DNA of 37,972 nucleotides. Source: a virus. Where the stretch lies: the IMG/VR virus record IMGVR_UViG_3300036978_000267, positions 1 through 37,972 of that record, one strand, 5' to 3'. The translations under genes were made by a program, and so were the position numbers. Shown here in pieces: positions 22,297 to 30,575 of this stretch. The first letter of the stretch is position 1. Every line of letters begins with the position of its first letter. The notes below the pieces were generated by a model, which ran no database searches, had not been told where the DNA came from, and was given only the letters and a program-made list of their open reading frames with translations.

Positions 22297-22713
22297 ATGA
22301 ATAACGACCAACAGCGCCAAGCGGCCTTGGCTCAGATCAAGGCCATTTACTTAGACGGTGTAGCCGAGGTAAACGGGCGCGCTTACAAGATTCACAAAAT
22401 GCAGCACATGGAGCGGCGCAAGGTGTTCGCCTTCTACAGCGGCGTGCAGCAAAAAATCAATAGCGGCGATTTTGGCTTCTTTGATAGCCCTGCATTTGCC
22501 GAAGTGGAAAAAGTCCTGTGGCCGGCTGTATCGCTTGATGGTGAGCTTATCAGCAAGCGGCGCGACCACTGGGAAGAATACCCAGAGGACTACATTAATT
22601 TGGTTATCGCCCTTATGGGGGTAATGTCGTACCCTTTTTTGCGCGCGTCCGGTATCGCCTTAGCATCCCAGGCCGAGAGGCCAGCGACGACTACATTGTC
22701 AAAACCAATGTAG
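22297..22713 (+). CDS. tail assembly chaperone, short form (G-like)
   Basis: The 138-residue protein, between tube and tape measure genes, is the analogue of lambda gpG: helical, with VNGRAYKIHKMQHMERRKVFAFYSG and WPAVSLDGELISKRRDHWEEYPEDYINLVIALM. It would coat the tape measure protein during tail assembly. A canonical slippery run (22632-22641) near its end allows a -1 shift into the frame that continues to 22865, so this is the normal termination product. Confidence 0.82.
   Translation: MNNDQQRQAALAQIKAIYLDGVAEVNGRAYKIHKMQHMERRKVFAFYSGVQQKINSGDFGFFDSPAFAEVEKVLWPAVSLDGELISKRRDHWEEYPEDYINLVIALMGVMSYPFLRASGIALASQAERPATTTLSKPM
22632..22641 (+). other. programmed -1 ribosomal frameshift site
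   Basis: In the chaperone frame the codons read C CCT TTT TTG C, which contains two overlapping slippery heptamers, CCCTTTT (22632-22638) and TTTTTTG (22635-22641). The -1 frame is open from 22599 to its TAA at 22863-22865, so slippage here joins the chaperone to the next frame. Frameshifting at this place is conserved in tailed phages. Confidence 0.82.
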
Positions 22714-22865
22714 ACCCTGAGCGAATGGCGATGTTTTCCTTAGTCAAGGCGGGGTATGGAAGCCTGGCCGAGATTGAAGCAATGGATACGACGGAGTTTC
22801 TGGACGCCATAGAGTTTGAGCAAATCACCGCCGACATTCAAACGTACAAGATGAGGCAGAAATAA
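22641..22865 (+). CDS. T-like extension made by -1 frameshift (GT fusion)
   Basis: After the shift 74 further codons are read (ARVRYRLSIPGREASDDYIV... to ...ITADIQTYKMRQK), giving a fusion of about 189 residues that ends one codon before the tape measure ATG (TAA-ATG). The extension has mixed charge and contains GYGSLAEIEAMDTTEFLDAIEFEQI, like T domains of GT chaperones. An internal ATG at 22725 exists, but it lacks a good ribosome site, so fusion is more likely than separate translation. Confidence 0.75.
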   Translation, partial: ARVRYRLSIPGREASDDYIVKTNVDPERMAMFSLVKAGYGSLAEIEAMDTTEFLDAIEFEQITADIQTYKMRQK

Positions 22866-24332
22866 ATGGCTGTCGTTTCGGAGCTGGTGAGCAAGTTCAG
22901 TTTTATCGGCTCGCTCTCGCCGCAAAAAGAGTTCAATGAAAACCTGAAATTGTCGGTCGGCCTGCTGGCTGGCGCTGCGTCTGGCTTGTCTATTGCAGCT
23001 GGTGGCTTCTTTGCATGGACTACTAGTGTACTGGATACCATCGACCCGCTGGCGCAGCTAAACCGCGAAACGGGCGTTGCAGTAGAGCAGATTCAAGCTC
23101 TTGGCTATGCCGCGTCCGTAAACGGCTCAAACGCTGAGGCGCTGTCTGGTTCTTTCCGCGAAATGAGTAAGCGCCTAGGCGAGTTCGTCCAAACAGGCGG
23201 CGGGCCAGCAAAGGAAATTATCGAGCAGCTAGGCATATCTGTGCTGGATGCTGAGGGCAAAGTCCGCAGCGCTGACGATGTGTTTCTAGGTCTGTCCGAC
23301 ACCCTGCAAGGCATGAGCCGCGCCGAACAAGCAAACGTTCTGGATAAGCTGGGGATTAATCAGTCATTGATTCAGCTTGTATCCCTATCGTCTGACGAAG
23401 TGGCAAAGCTCACTGATCGCGCTATGTCTTTGGGCGTAGTGACGAAACAGCAGGCCGACAATGCCGCAGCCTTCAATGACTCGCTGACCACTCTCAAGTT
23501 TGGCCTTTCCGCCGTTCAGAACGCTGTCGCGGTCGGCTTTGCGCCCGCATTAACCCAGCTGACTGAGCGCTTTATCGGCTTTCTTGAAGTCAACAAAGAC
23601 CTGATTCAGAACGGGTTAACGTGGCTCGGTGAAGCTCTAGAGTCCACAATGGGTTTTATTGAGCGCATGGCACCTATCGTGCTAATTGCCGCGGCTGCGT
23701 TTGGGGTGTGGCAACTGGCAACCGGTGGCCTTGTCGCCATTATGGGCGTACTGCTTTCGCCTGTGGTGCTGATTACCGCGGGTATCTTCGCGCTGCTGCT
23801 GATCGTTGACGACCTGATTGTCGCCTTTAATGGTGGCCAGTCGGTCATTCGTGACTTCTTTATGGAGTTCGTAGGCTTCGACATTGTGCCAATCATGCAG
23901 GGCATCGTTGACGCGTTCATGTGGATGATCGACACCGTATCGGGCTTACTTGCCCCTTGGTTTGCCGGCATTGGTGGGCTGTTCTCTGCGGTCATTAACG
24001 TGTTTAAGGGCAACTTTACCAGCGCGCTTGATGACCTGAAAATGGCTTTCCGGGCGTTCGGTGACTTTGTGCTGGGCATCGTATCGGGCATGCTGCCGGG
24101 TTGGGTGCTGCAATACCTTGGATCAGACGAAGGCCAGCCATCGGGCTTTACTCCAAACGACGCTATGGCTATCGGCGGAAACGTGACCAGCAGCACAAGC
24201 AGCAACATTGAACAGCAGGTGCAGATTAACGTCAGCAGCTCAGACCCTCGCCAAGCTGGGGCCGCTGTTAATGACGCGCTGCAAGAACAATTGCGCACCG
24301 CCAAGGCCCAGGTAAACCGAGGTGGCCGATGA
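22866..24332 (+). CDS. tail tape measure protein
   Basis: The 488-residue protein has a helical N-terminal part (LKLSVGLLAGAASGLSIAAGG), then a TP901-like tape measure region with QIQALGYAASVNGSNAEALSGSFREMSKRLGEF, hydrophobic segments (about 270-325: IVLIAAAAFGVWQLATGGLV, LSPVVLITAGIFALLLIVDD) and a polar C-terminus. Its length implies a short tail, of the order of 70 nm by the usual rule of about 1.5 angstrom per residue. It starts at the stop of the GT frame. Confidence 0.88.
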   Translation: MAVVSELVSKFSFIGSLSPQKEFNENLKLSVGLLAGAASGLSIAAGGFFAWTTSVLDTIDPLAQLNRETGVAVEQIQALGYAASVNGSNAEALSGSFREMSKRLGEFVQTGGGPAKEIIEQLGISVLDAEGKVRSADDVFLGLSDTLQGMSRAEQANVLDKLGINQSLIQLVSLSSDEVAKLTDRAMSLGVVTKQQADNAAAFNDSLTTLKFGLSAVQNAVAVGFAPALTQLTERFIGFLEVNKDLIQNGLTWLGEALESTMGFIERMAPIVLIAAAAFGVWQLATGGLVAIMGVLLSPVVLITAGIFALLLIVDDLIVAFNGGQSVIRDFFMEFVGFDIVPIMQGIVDAFMWMIDTVSGLLAPWFAGIGGLFSAVINVFKGNFTSALDDLKMAFRAFGDFVLGIVSGMLPGWVLQYLGSDEGQPSGFTPNDAMAIGGNVTSSTSSNIEQQVQINVSSSDPRQAGAAVNDALQEQLRTAKAQVNRGGR

Positions 24333-25111
24333 TTCGTGAATTTGTATCCGGCCAGAACGTCGCGCTTGATTCGCCAGAGGTTCAAGAGCTTGGCATAGGC
24401 GGCTTTTACCTGTTCGCGCGGGTAAGCGATTCGACCGCCTACGACACGCAAGCGCCAACGTCTACTGTTGAGGATGGCAGCTATATTGGGGATCACCTGG
24501 TTAACGAGCCTATTAAGCTGAAAATTTCTGGCGATGTGGCGGACGTGTTTCTAAATCCTCCGCCGCGCAGCCAGTCTGCATCCCGCCTGCCGACAGTTGG
24601 TGTGGTGAAAGCATTGGTGCCAGGCCGCACCGTTTCGCAGGCGCAGCGCGTTGCGCGGATCGTCAACACTGCGAGCGACCGTTACCGGCAGATTGACGAA
24701 AACATCAAGAATGGCGGCAACGCTTACGACTTCGCAGGCAATAAGACTGGCGCGAAGCCGTTACGCGAGCAGTTCATTGACTTCATCGAGTCTATCCACT
24801 ACAGCAAGCAGCTTGTTACTATTTCCATGCCGTTCCGCACACACGAAAGCATGGCGGTAACAAGCGTCACTATTACCCGCGACAACCAGCGAAAAGCGCT
24901 TAGCTTTACGCTGGCTGCGCAAAAGTTCCGCATTGCGAAAACAGTATTCACCAATTTATCGGGGTTCTATAAAAAGCCAGCCCCCGCCGTGGCCAGCCAA
25001 ACAGGCGGCGTATCTGATAAAGGCGTACAATCGCCAGAGTCGGGAACTGGTACGGGTGAAGCAGCGCCAGGCCGTAAAGAGAAATCCGTACTGTCTGCAA
25101 TCCTGGGGTAA
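24329..25111 (+). CDS. Dit-like baseplate protein
   Basis: The 260-residue protein has the Dit-like N-terminal pattern EDGSYIGDHLVNEPIKLKISGDVADVFLNP followed by a helical region and FIESIHYSKQLVTISMPFRTHESMAVTSVTITRDNQRKALSFTLAAQKF. The C-terminal 45 residues are Gly/Ser/Lys-rich and likely disordered. It overlaps the tape measure gene by four bases. Similar proteins link tube and baseplate hub. Confidence 0.78.
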   Translation: MIREFVSGQNVALDSPEVQELGIGGFYLFARVSDSTAYDTQAPTSTVEDGSYIGDHLVNEPIKLKISGDVADVFLNPPPRSQSASRLPTVGVVKALVPGRTVSQAQRVARIVNTASDRYRQIDENIKNGGNAYDFAGNKTGAKPLREQFIDFIESIHYSKQLVTISMPFRTHESMAVTSVTITRDNQRKALSFTLAAQKFRIAKTVFTNLSGFYKKPAPAVASQTGGVSDKGVQSPESGTGTGEAAPGRKEKSVLSAILG

Positions 25112-25113
25112 GC

Positions 25114-25455
25114 ATGGCCATTCAAATAACTGGGATCACCGACGAGTCATTCCAGCGCCACATCCTGCTGGTAAATGACGAAGAGATCACACTGACCCTT
25201 AACTTTTACCAGGTATCCGAGTTCTGGACGTTTGACATTAGCTGGCGCGGAAAGACTTACAACGGCTTTATGCTAAGTTTAGGTGTTCTGCACATACGCG
25301 CGCTTAGTTGGCCTTTTGACTTCTTCGTCAGCACTACCGACAAAAGCGGCATGGCTCCATTCCGTCAAGGAGACTTTGCCGAGGGCCGGTGTGAGCTTTA
25401 CTTCGTGACCGCTGGCGAAATGCAAGAGCTTCGCGGCCTTGAGGTTCCTGCATGA
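25114..25455 (+). CDS. baseplate plug protein (Pam3 gp18-like)
   Basis: The 113-residue beta-rich protein matches the small plug proteins of minimal contractile baseplates (cyanophage Pam3 gp18 type): LNFYQVSEFWTFDISWRGKTYNGFMLSLGVLHIRAL, then FDFFVSTTDKSGMAPFRQGDFAEGRCELYFV. It lies two bases after the Dit-like gene and overlaps the hub gene by four. It probably fills the baseplate centre before contraction. Confidence 0.78.
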   Translation: MAIQITGITDESFQRHILLVNDEEITLTLNFYQVSEFWTFDISWRGKTYNGFMLSLGVLHIRALSWPFDFFVSTTDKSGMAPFRQGDFAEGRCELYFVTAGEMQELRGLEVPA

Positions 25456-26282
25456 CTGATCGCTTTCTCCGCGAATATGAGCTGACTATAGGCATCGGCG
25501 CACAGGCTGTAATCATACGCCCGCCGTTCCGCATTGCGTTCAGTGCTGATAAGTCCGATGACGCGACCCTGAACAAGCTGACGCTCAAAATCTACAACCT
25601 GAGCGAAGCCAAGCGCGTCCGACTGGTGCGCGATGAGGATGGGGGCGACTATTTCCCGCTAGAGCTGAAAGTGGGCTACCAAGACAATCTTGAGACGATC
25701 TTTCGCGGATCAATAAACACGGCTGGCAGCACGCGGGAAGGCGCAGAGTTTATCACCGCCATTGAGTGCCTTGACGGCGGCAATGACTTCTTGCGCGCGT
25801 TTGTCAGCGCGGCAGTGACAACCAAGGCGGCGGTCTTTGATTCAATCCTAGCCAGTATGCCTAACACCGCGCGCGGCAAGATAGGCACGGCTACCGAGAT
25901 AATCCGGCCAAAGGTTCTAGTCGGTAACTCAATCGCGGTTACGCAGGAAATGCTAGACCCGGATCAGAAGTGGTTTATTGACGATGAGCGGCTGAACATC
26001 TTGCGCCCGGATGAAATCGTTTCCTCGTTTGCGTCGGTTATCAGTGCTGAAACTGGCCTGCTGAATACGCCGCAGGCTGACAAGACGGTATTAACCCTGA
26101 ACACCATGATGAATCCCGCCGTAAAGGTCGGCGGATTGTTCCGACTTATCAGTGTGACAGCGCCGCACCTGAACGGGATTTACAAGGTCAGCGCTATTAC
26201 TTACAGCGGCGACACTGACGGCAACGACTGGGCGCAGCAAGTAACCGGCACAATCGCGCAAAATTACAAGGTGCCGCAATGA
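25452..26282 (+). CDS. baseplate hub protein (gp27-like)
   Basis: The 276-residue protein has the hub barrel pattern: REYELTIGIG, FRIAFSADKSDDATLNKLTLKIYNLSEAKR, LELKVGYQDNLETIFRGSINTAGSTREGAEFITAIECLDGG, later KWFIDDERLNILRPDE and VKVGGLFRLISVTAPHLNGIYKVSAITYSGDTDGNDW. A trimer joins the tube to the spike encoded next to it. Confidence 0.82.
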   Translation: MTDRFLREYELTIGIGAQAVIIRPPFRIAFSADKSDDATLNKLTLKIYNLSEAKRVRLVRDEDGGDYFPLELKVGYQDNLETIFRGSINTAGSTREGAEFITAIECLDGGNDFLRAFVSAAVTTKAAVFDSILASMPNTARGKIGTATEIIRPKVLVGNSIAVTQEMLDPDQKWFIDDERLNILRPDEIVSSFASVISAETGLLNTPQADKTVLTLNTMMNPAVKVGGLFRLISVTAPHLNGIYKVSAITYSGDTDGNDWAQQVTGTIAQNYKVPQ

Positions 26283-26902
26283 GCCAAGCCAAAGAAGAAC
26301 TAAACACCGTGATGAATGACGCCATCCTTACGGCGTTGGCGAATACTCACACCATCCTTATTGCAAAAGTAGAGGCCGTGAAGGCTAATACCATTGACGT
26401 GCGGCCAGTGATTCAGCGGGTGGTTGACGGCCAGAATATCGACCTGCCGCTATTCCCTGACGTGCCTCCGGTCTTTATGCAGGGCGGTAGCAGTTACGAT
26501 GCACACCCAGTCTCAGTTGGCGACTATTGCTTGATCCTGATTAATGAGCGTTGCTTTGATCGCTGGTACGCGGGCGAAGACGGCAAGCCGCCGCTTGAGT
26601 TTAGAATGCACGACTATAGCGACGGGTTTGCATTAGTTGGCGTTAATCCTGCAAGCATGGCAAAAACCATACCAACTACGATTGAACGATTTGGAGATTC
26701 TACCGTAACCGGGGCGTGGGTACACACTGGAAGCTATAGCCTAACCGGCCCGCTTGTGGTTGTCGGTAGCGCAGAAGTTTCGGAGAATACAAACTCCTTG
26801 ACGTATTCCGTGGGCGGCGCGCCCGGCTGGTCTGGCACGTTTGCGACCGGCGACGCCCGCACGGTTACTGTCGTTTCCGGCCTCATCACAAACGTGGCAT
26901 AA
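26279..26902 (+). CDS. baseplate spike (Gp138 membrane-puncturing type)
   Basis: The 207-residue protein has an OB-fold region with VEAVKANTIDVRPVIQRVVDGQNIDLPLFPDVPPVFMQGG and VSVGDYCLILINERCFDRWYAG, the signature of the Gp138 spike group, and ends in a short beta-helix-like tail rich in Thr, Val and Gly (GSYSLTGPLVVVGSAEV). It pierces the outer membrane. It overlaps the hub gene by four bases. Confidence 0.85.
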   Translation: MSQAKEELNTVMNDAILTALANTHTILIAKVEAVKANTIDVRPVIQRVVDGQNIDLPLFPDVPPVFMQGGSSYDAHPVSVGDYCLILINERCFDRWYAGEDGKPPLEFRMHDYSDGFALVGVNPASMAKTIPTTIERFGDSTVTGAWVHTGSYSLTGPLVVVGSAEVSENTNSLTYSVGGAPGWSGTFATGDARTVTVVSGLITNVA

Positions 26903-26931
26903 TCATTGGCACAATTATTGCGGGTGGCGTT

Positions 26932-27288
26932 ATGCGGGTTTCTGGCCTAGACAAAGACAGCGATTGGCGATTCGGGCGCGGCCTGGCTGTGTACGTTTCA
27001 AGCGCTGACGCAGTGCGCCAGAACGTAGTCACGCGGCTTAAATCGTTTGCCTCAGACTGGTTTCTAGACACTGACTCCAACATTGATTGGATAGACCTTC
27101 TAGGCCGGCGTAACACTCAAGACGAAATACTCCGCGCAGTCGAGCGCGTAACCCTGGGGACAGAAGGCGTCACCACTATTAACCGACTTGAGATTGACGT
27201 GAAGACAACCGAGCGCACAGCAACTATACTGCTATCGTTTGGCACGATTTTTGACATTAATTTCGATGACTTAGAGATAGCCATTTAA
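26932..27288 (+). CDS. baseplate wedge protein (gp25/gpW-like)
   Basis: The 118-residue protein is of the T4 gp25 lysozyme-like wedge type in size and position: VYVSSADAVRQNVVTRLKSFASDWFLDTDSNIDWIDLLG followed by a helix and strands VTTINRLEIDVKTTERTATILLSFGTIFD. It links sheath to baseplate. A gap of 29 bases with GGGTGG separates it from the spike gene, and its last base is the first of the next ATG. Confidence 0.82.
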   Translation: MRVSGLDKDSDWRFGRGLAVYVSSADAVRQNVVTRLKSFASDWFLDTDSNIDWIDLLGRRNTQDEILRAVERVTLGTEGVTTINRLEIDVKTTERTATILLSFGTIFDINFDDLEIAI

Positions 27289-28469
27289 TGCCAGCCCCTA
27301 CGATTGACGCCAACGGCATCAAAATTCAGACCTTTGAAGGAATTTTTCAGGAGCTGGTAGATGGCTATAAGGGCATCTATGGGCCTGATATTAACCTGAG
27401 TCAGGAAAGCCCTGACGGCCAGCGTGTCGGTATTGAAGCGAAGGCACGGCACGACATGCAGGCTTTCGGCCTGTTGGTGGCGAACAACTTTGATCCTGAT
27501 TTTGCGCGCGGCTTGCCTCAAGCAAAAATAGCCAAGCTGTCCGGCATCTTCCCGCGCCCTGCTACGAGGTCAACGTGGGACTTGTCTATCGCTATGACCC
27601 GCGACTTGACTCTAGATACCGGCTATTCCATTGCGGACGATCTAGGCCAGGTGTGGGAGCTTCCCGCGCCGGTAGCGGTAACGGTTGGCGCAAACCCTAT
27701 CACCTTTACGGCTGCTGAGTTTGGCAGCGTGACCGGCCTTTCAGGTGCCACGTTCACGCAGGTTACAGTGGTTTTGGGTGTGTCCACTATCACGGCATTT
27801 GTCGATGCAGTTGTGGGCGTAGATGAAGAGACTGACGAAGAGTTTGCACAGCGCCGCAACCGCAGCCTTGAAAACCCGGCTTTCTCTACTACGGGTGCGC
27901 TGACAGCTCGCCTACTGAACACTGCTGGCGTTACTGATGCCATTGTGTACGACAACGACACAAACGTGAATAACCCGATGATCCCGCTTAATGCCAACAC
28001 CATTTGGCCGGTCGTTGAGGGCGGCACCATTGACGACATTATGCAGGTCTTACTTTTCCAGAAGACCGGGGGGACTGGCATAAAGGGGAGCATCGAGTCC
28101 GACATTCCCGAGACGCAAACGCGCCCGGATGGCTCCACGTTTGTCGTATCACAAAAGCGCCGCTTTGACCGCCCGGTATACGTTCCAGTCTACGTCAACG
28201 CGACCGCAACCCGAAAGAATCCGCTAGTGCCTATCGACCTTGAGCTAATTAAACAGCGCATGGCAGCCTTTACCTTCTACATAGGCACGCCGCTTCAAGC
28301 AGGCTTCCTGTACGCGCCAGGCTATACGGCGGGCGACAGCTTTATACTGTCAGGCATTGAAGTGAGCGACGATAACCTGACGTTTACGTCTGAGGCTATC
28401 ATCCCGGAAGCAGGGCAAAAGTTCACGCTTAGCGCGGCAAATATCAATATCGCTGAGTTTATCCTTTGA
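27288..28469 (+). CDS. baseplate J-like wedge protein
   Basis: The 393-residue protein has the baseplate J layout (gpJ of P2, Mu gp47): SPDGQRVGIEAKARHDMQAFGLLVANNFDPDFARG at the start, DAVVGVDEETDEEFAQRRNRSLENPAFSTTGALTARLLN in the middle, and a C-terminal NITFTSEAI...AANINIAEFIL region. With gp25-like and gpI-like proteins it makes the wedge that triggers sheath contraction. Confidence 0.92.
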   Translation: MPAPTIDANGIKIQTFEGIFQELVDGYKGIYGPDINLSQESPDGQRVGIEAKARHDMQAFGLLVANNFDPDFARGLPQAKIAKLSGIFPRPATRSTWDLSIAMTRDLTLDTGYSIADDLGQVWELPAPVAVTVGANPITFTAAEFGSVTGLSGATFTQVTVVLGVSTITAFVDAVVGVDEETDEEFAQRRNRSLENPAFSTTGALTARLLNTAGVTDAIVYDNDTNVNNPMIPLNANTIWPVVEGGTIDDIMQVLLFQKTGGTGIKGSIESDIPETQTRPDGSTFVVSQKRRFDRPVYVPVYVNATATRKNPLVPIDLELIKQRMAAFTFYIGTPLQAGFLYAPGYTAGDSFILSGIEVSDDNLTFTSEAIIPEAGQKFTLSAANINIAEFIL

Positions 28470-29182
28470 GCCTTGTCAGCGAATACACAAACCTGCTGAT
28501 TAAACAGTACTGGGAAAAACCCAAGGCCAAGGCTGAGATTCAGCTAAAGGCCGAGACTTGGGACAAAACCCGCGCCTTTCTGGCTTCGCTTGATGATGCG
28601 TTTGATTTAGATTTAGCGGTAGGCGCACAACTTGACGTACTGGGGCGGATCGTCGGCATACCGCGAGAAGTGCCTGAGGTTGTGGAGAAAACCTATTTCG
28701 GCTTTACCATAAACCCTGACAGTCTAGGATTTGCCGACCGTTTCAATGCTTTACGAATTGGCGGGCCGTTCTTTGATCGGTTTTCCAGTCAATTCACGGC
28801 ATTACAGCTAAACGATAACGACTACAGGTTTTTTATCCGGGTAAAGGTGGCGCTCAACTGGGCATCGGCATACGTCAGCAGTGATGAAAGGATTAGCATT
28901 CAAGATGTGATCCTGTCGGCCTTCAATGGTCGCGCATACGTTGTTGATAACCTTAACATGACGCTGACGCTTTATGTGTCGCCAGTAGTAAGCCTTGAGC
29001 GAATCAGGCTAATAAGACGGCTTAACCTGCTACCTAAGCCGCAAGGTGTTCGCTATCGCGTGATTACCCAGGCTGAGCCTGGCTTTACGTTTGGGTTTGC
29101 AGCCAATCCAAACAGCAAAGGCTTTGCAGATAAATTTGACCCAAGCCGCGAAGGCGGCTTTATGGCTAGGAAGGTAATTTAA
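28466..29182 (+). CDS. baseplate wedge protein, DUF2612/gpI-like
   Basis: The 238-residue protein is read from TTG 28466, overlapping the J stop; no ATG is near. It begins SLVSEYTNLLIKQYWEKPKAKAEI and contains DLDLAVGAQLDVLGRIVGIPRE, the DUF2612 hallmark. A motif of about 23 residues occurs twice: FGFTINPDSLGFADRFNALRIGG (about 81-103) and FGFAANPNSKGFADKFDPSREGG (about 210-232). The repeats may be two fibre-docking points. Confidence 0.8.
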   Translation: MSLVSEYTNLLIKQYWEKPKAKAEIQLKAETWDKTRAFLASLDDAFDLDLAVGAQLDVLGRIVGIPREVPEVVEKTYFGFTINPDSLGFADRFNALRIGGPFFDRFSSQFTALQLNDNDYRFFIRVKVALNWASAYVSSDERISIQDVILSAFNGRAYVVDNLNMTLTLYVSPVVSLERIRLIRRLNLLPKPQGVRYRVITQAEPGFTFGFAANPNSKGFADKFDPSREGGFMARKVI

Positions 29183-30202
29183 ATGGCAAAAATTAACCGG
29201 TTTAACGGCAACTTGCAGGCTCCCGCGTCTGCTGCTCTCGGCACAGAGCGCACCATTTTTGGTGCTGAAACCCAATCAAACGAATTGACCGACCAATTCA
29301 CCGCCGAACTTCTGCGCGGCTGGGGCATTATCGGACCATCCGATGAGCCTACGCTGCAAGACTTTAACGCCATGGGCTTCACCCTTGGCCAGCTTCACGC
29401 CTACCTTCACCAAGTGGGCGTTGCTGAGTACAATGCGTTGCAGGAGTACCACGTTGGATCGTTCACCAACCGCGGCGGCGTTTTGTATGTTTCGCTTGTA
29501 AACAACAACGTTGGCAATACGCCGGAATCCTCCCCGCTGAAATGGTTTAACCCCTCAAAGACGGGCATTGTTTTATTTGCAACGCCAGGCGTAACTAATT
29601 GGACTGTGCCAGACGAAATGAAATCGGGGGCCGTTAAACCGTTTGTTCAGGTGGTTGGCGGTGGCGGTGGCGGTGGCGGCGCTGCGGCAACTACTGCCGG
29701 GCAATTATCAGCTGCCGGTGGCGGCGCTGCTGGCGGGTATTCTCAAGAATATGTAGACCTTACCGGCGTGGATTTTGTGAATGTGACTGTCGGTACGGCT
29801 GGCGCTTCCGGCGTTGGTGGCGTGTCTAATGGGGGCCTAGGTGGAACGACTAGCTTTGGTCCCTACCTTTCCGCTACAGGCGGGAACGGCGGCTTCAATC
29901 TAGCACCTGGCACATCTGCGTCTTTTGGGATTGGCGGCACGCTTCCTGGTGTTGGGGCAAACGGAGATATCAATAGCCGTGGAGCCTCAGGCCTGCCAGG
30001 CCTTCGTTTAACGGGCAACGATGGGCATTCAGGGGCTGGCGGGGATTCATTCTTTAGCGGTGGCGGCTCGCCTGTGTACTCCCAGGCTGGCGGGAACGGC
30101 GGCGCTTTAGGTTCTGGCGGCAGCGGCGCGCTTTCTCTCAATGGTGGCGCAGCTGGTAACGGCGGTCTTGGTGGTTCGGGTCTTGTGGTAATCCAATGGT
30201 AA
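29183..30202 (+). CDS. tail fibre with glycine-rich C-terminal domain
   Basis: The 339-residue protein has an N-terminal attachment region (about 1-110) and a strongly glycine-rich C-terminal part from about residue 158 (GGGGGGGGA) with repeated G-G-A/S/N blocks, ending GGLGGSGLVVIQW. This ending resembles phage fibre and adhesin tips that bind host receptors, such as T4-type gp38 glycine-rich domains. The low-complexity DNA (GGC-rich) is a likely place for host-range variation. It starts one base after the wedge gene. Confidence 0.82.
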   Translation: MAKINRFNGNLQAPASAALGTERTIFGAETQSNELTDQFTAELLRGWGIIGPSDEPTLQDFNAMGFTLGQLHAYLHQVGVAEYNALQEYHVGSFTNRGGVLYVSLVNNNVGNTPESSPLKWFNPSKTGIVLFATPGVTNWTVPDEMKSGAVKPFVQVVGGGGGGGGAAATTAGQLSAAGGGAAGGYSQEYVDLTGVDFVNVTVGTAGASGVGGVSNGGLGGTTSFGPYLSATGGNGGFNLAPGTSASFGIGGTLPGVGANGDINSRGASGLPGLRLTGNDGHSGAGGDSFFSGGGSPVYSQAGGNGGALGSGGSGALSLNGGAAGNGGLGGSGLVVIQW

Positions 30203-30216
30203 TAGAGGAATTAAAT

Positions 30217-30567
30217 ATGTGGGCAAGAATTGATAGCGGCAAAGTTGCAGAGCTGACTGACATTGATCCAGATAACAGGTTTCATCCGTCGCTTATTTGG
30301 GTGGAATGCGCCGATAGCGTTACGGTTGGCATGCTTTACGTTGACGGCAAGTTCAAACCTGAGCCTGAGCCGGAACCGCCAACCCATTGGCTGATCAAGG
30401 CTTCACGCCTAATCGCTTTTGCTGACCCGCTAAACGGCAGTGACCGATATTTCTTAGATGCGATGCGTGAGCAGTCGAACGGCAACACTGAGGCGGCAGA
30501 GAAGTCAATCGCAGCGGGAAATGCTCGACATTCTGAAATTGAAGCCATGTATCCGTGGCCGGAGTAG
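30217..30567 (+). CDS. tail fibre assembly-type protein
   Basis: From ATG 30217, with AGAGGA seven bases upstream, the product has 116 residues: MWARIDSGKVAELTDIDPDNRFHPSLIWVECADSVTVGML, a PEPEPEPP linker, and a helical end (DRYFLDAMREQSNGNTEAAE). Proteins of this pattern follow fibre genes and act as fibre chaperones or small fibre parts. An upstream in-frame start at 30196 lacks a ribosome site. Confidence 0.65.
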   Translation: MWARIDSGKVAELTDIDPDNRFHPSLIWVECADSVTVGMLYVDGKFKPEPEPEPPTHWLIKASRLIAFADPLNGSDRYFLDAMREQSNGNTEAAEKSIAAGNARHSEIEAMYPWPE

Positions 30568-30575
30568 TTAGTTCC

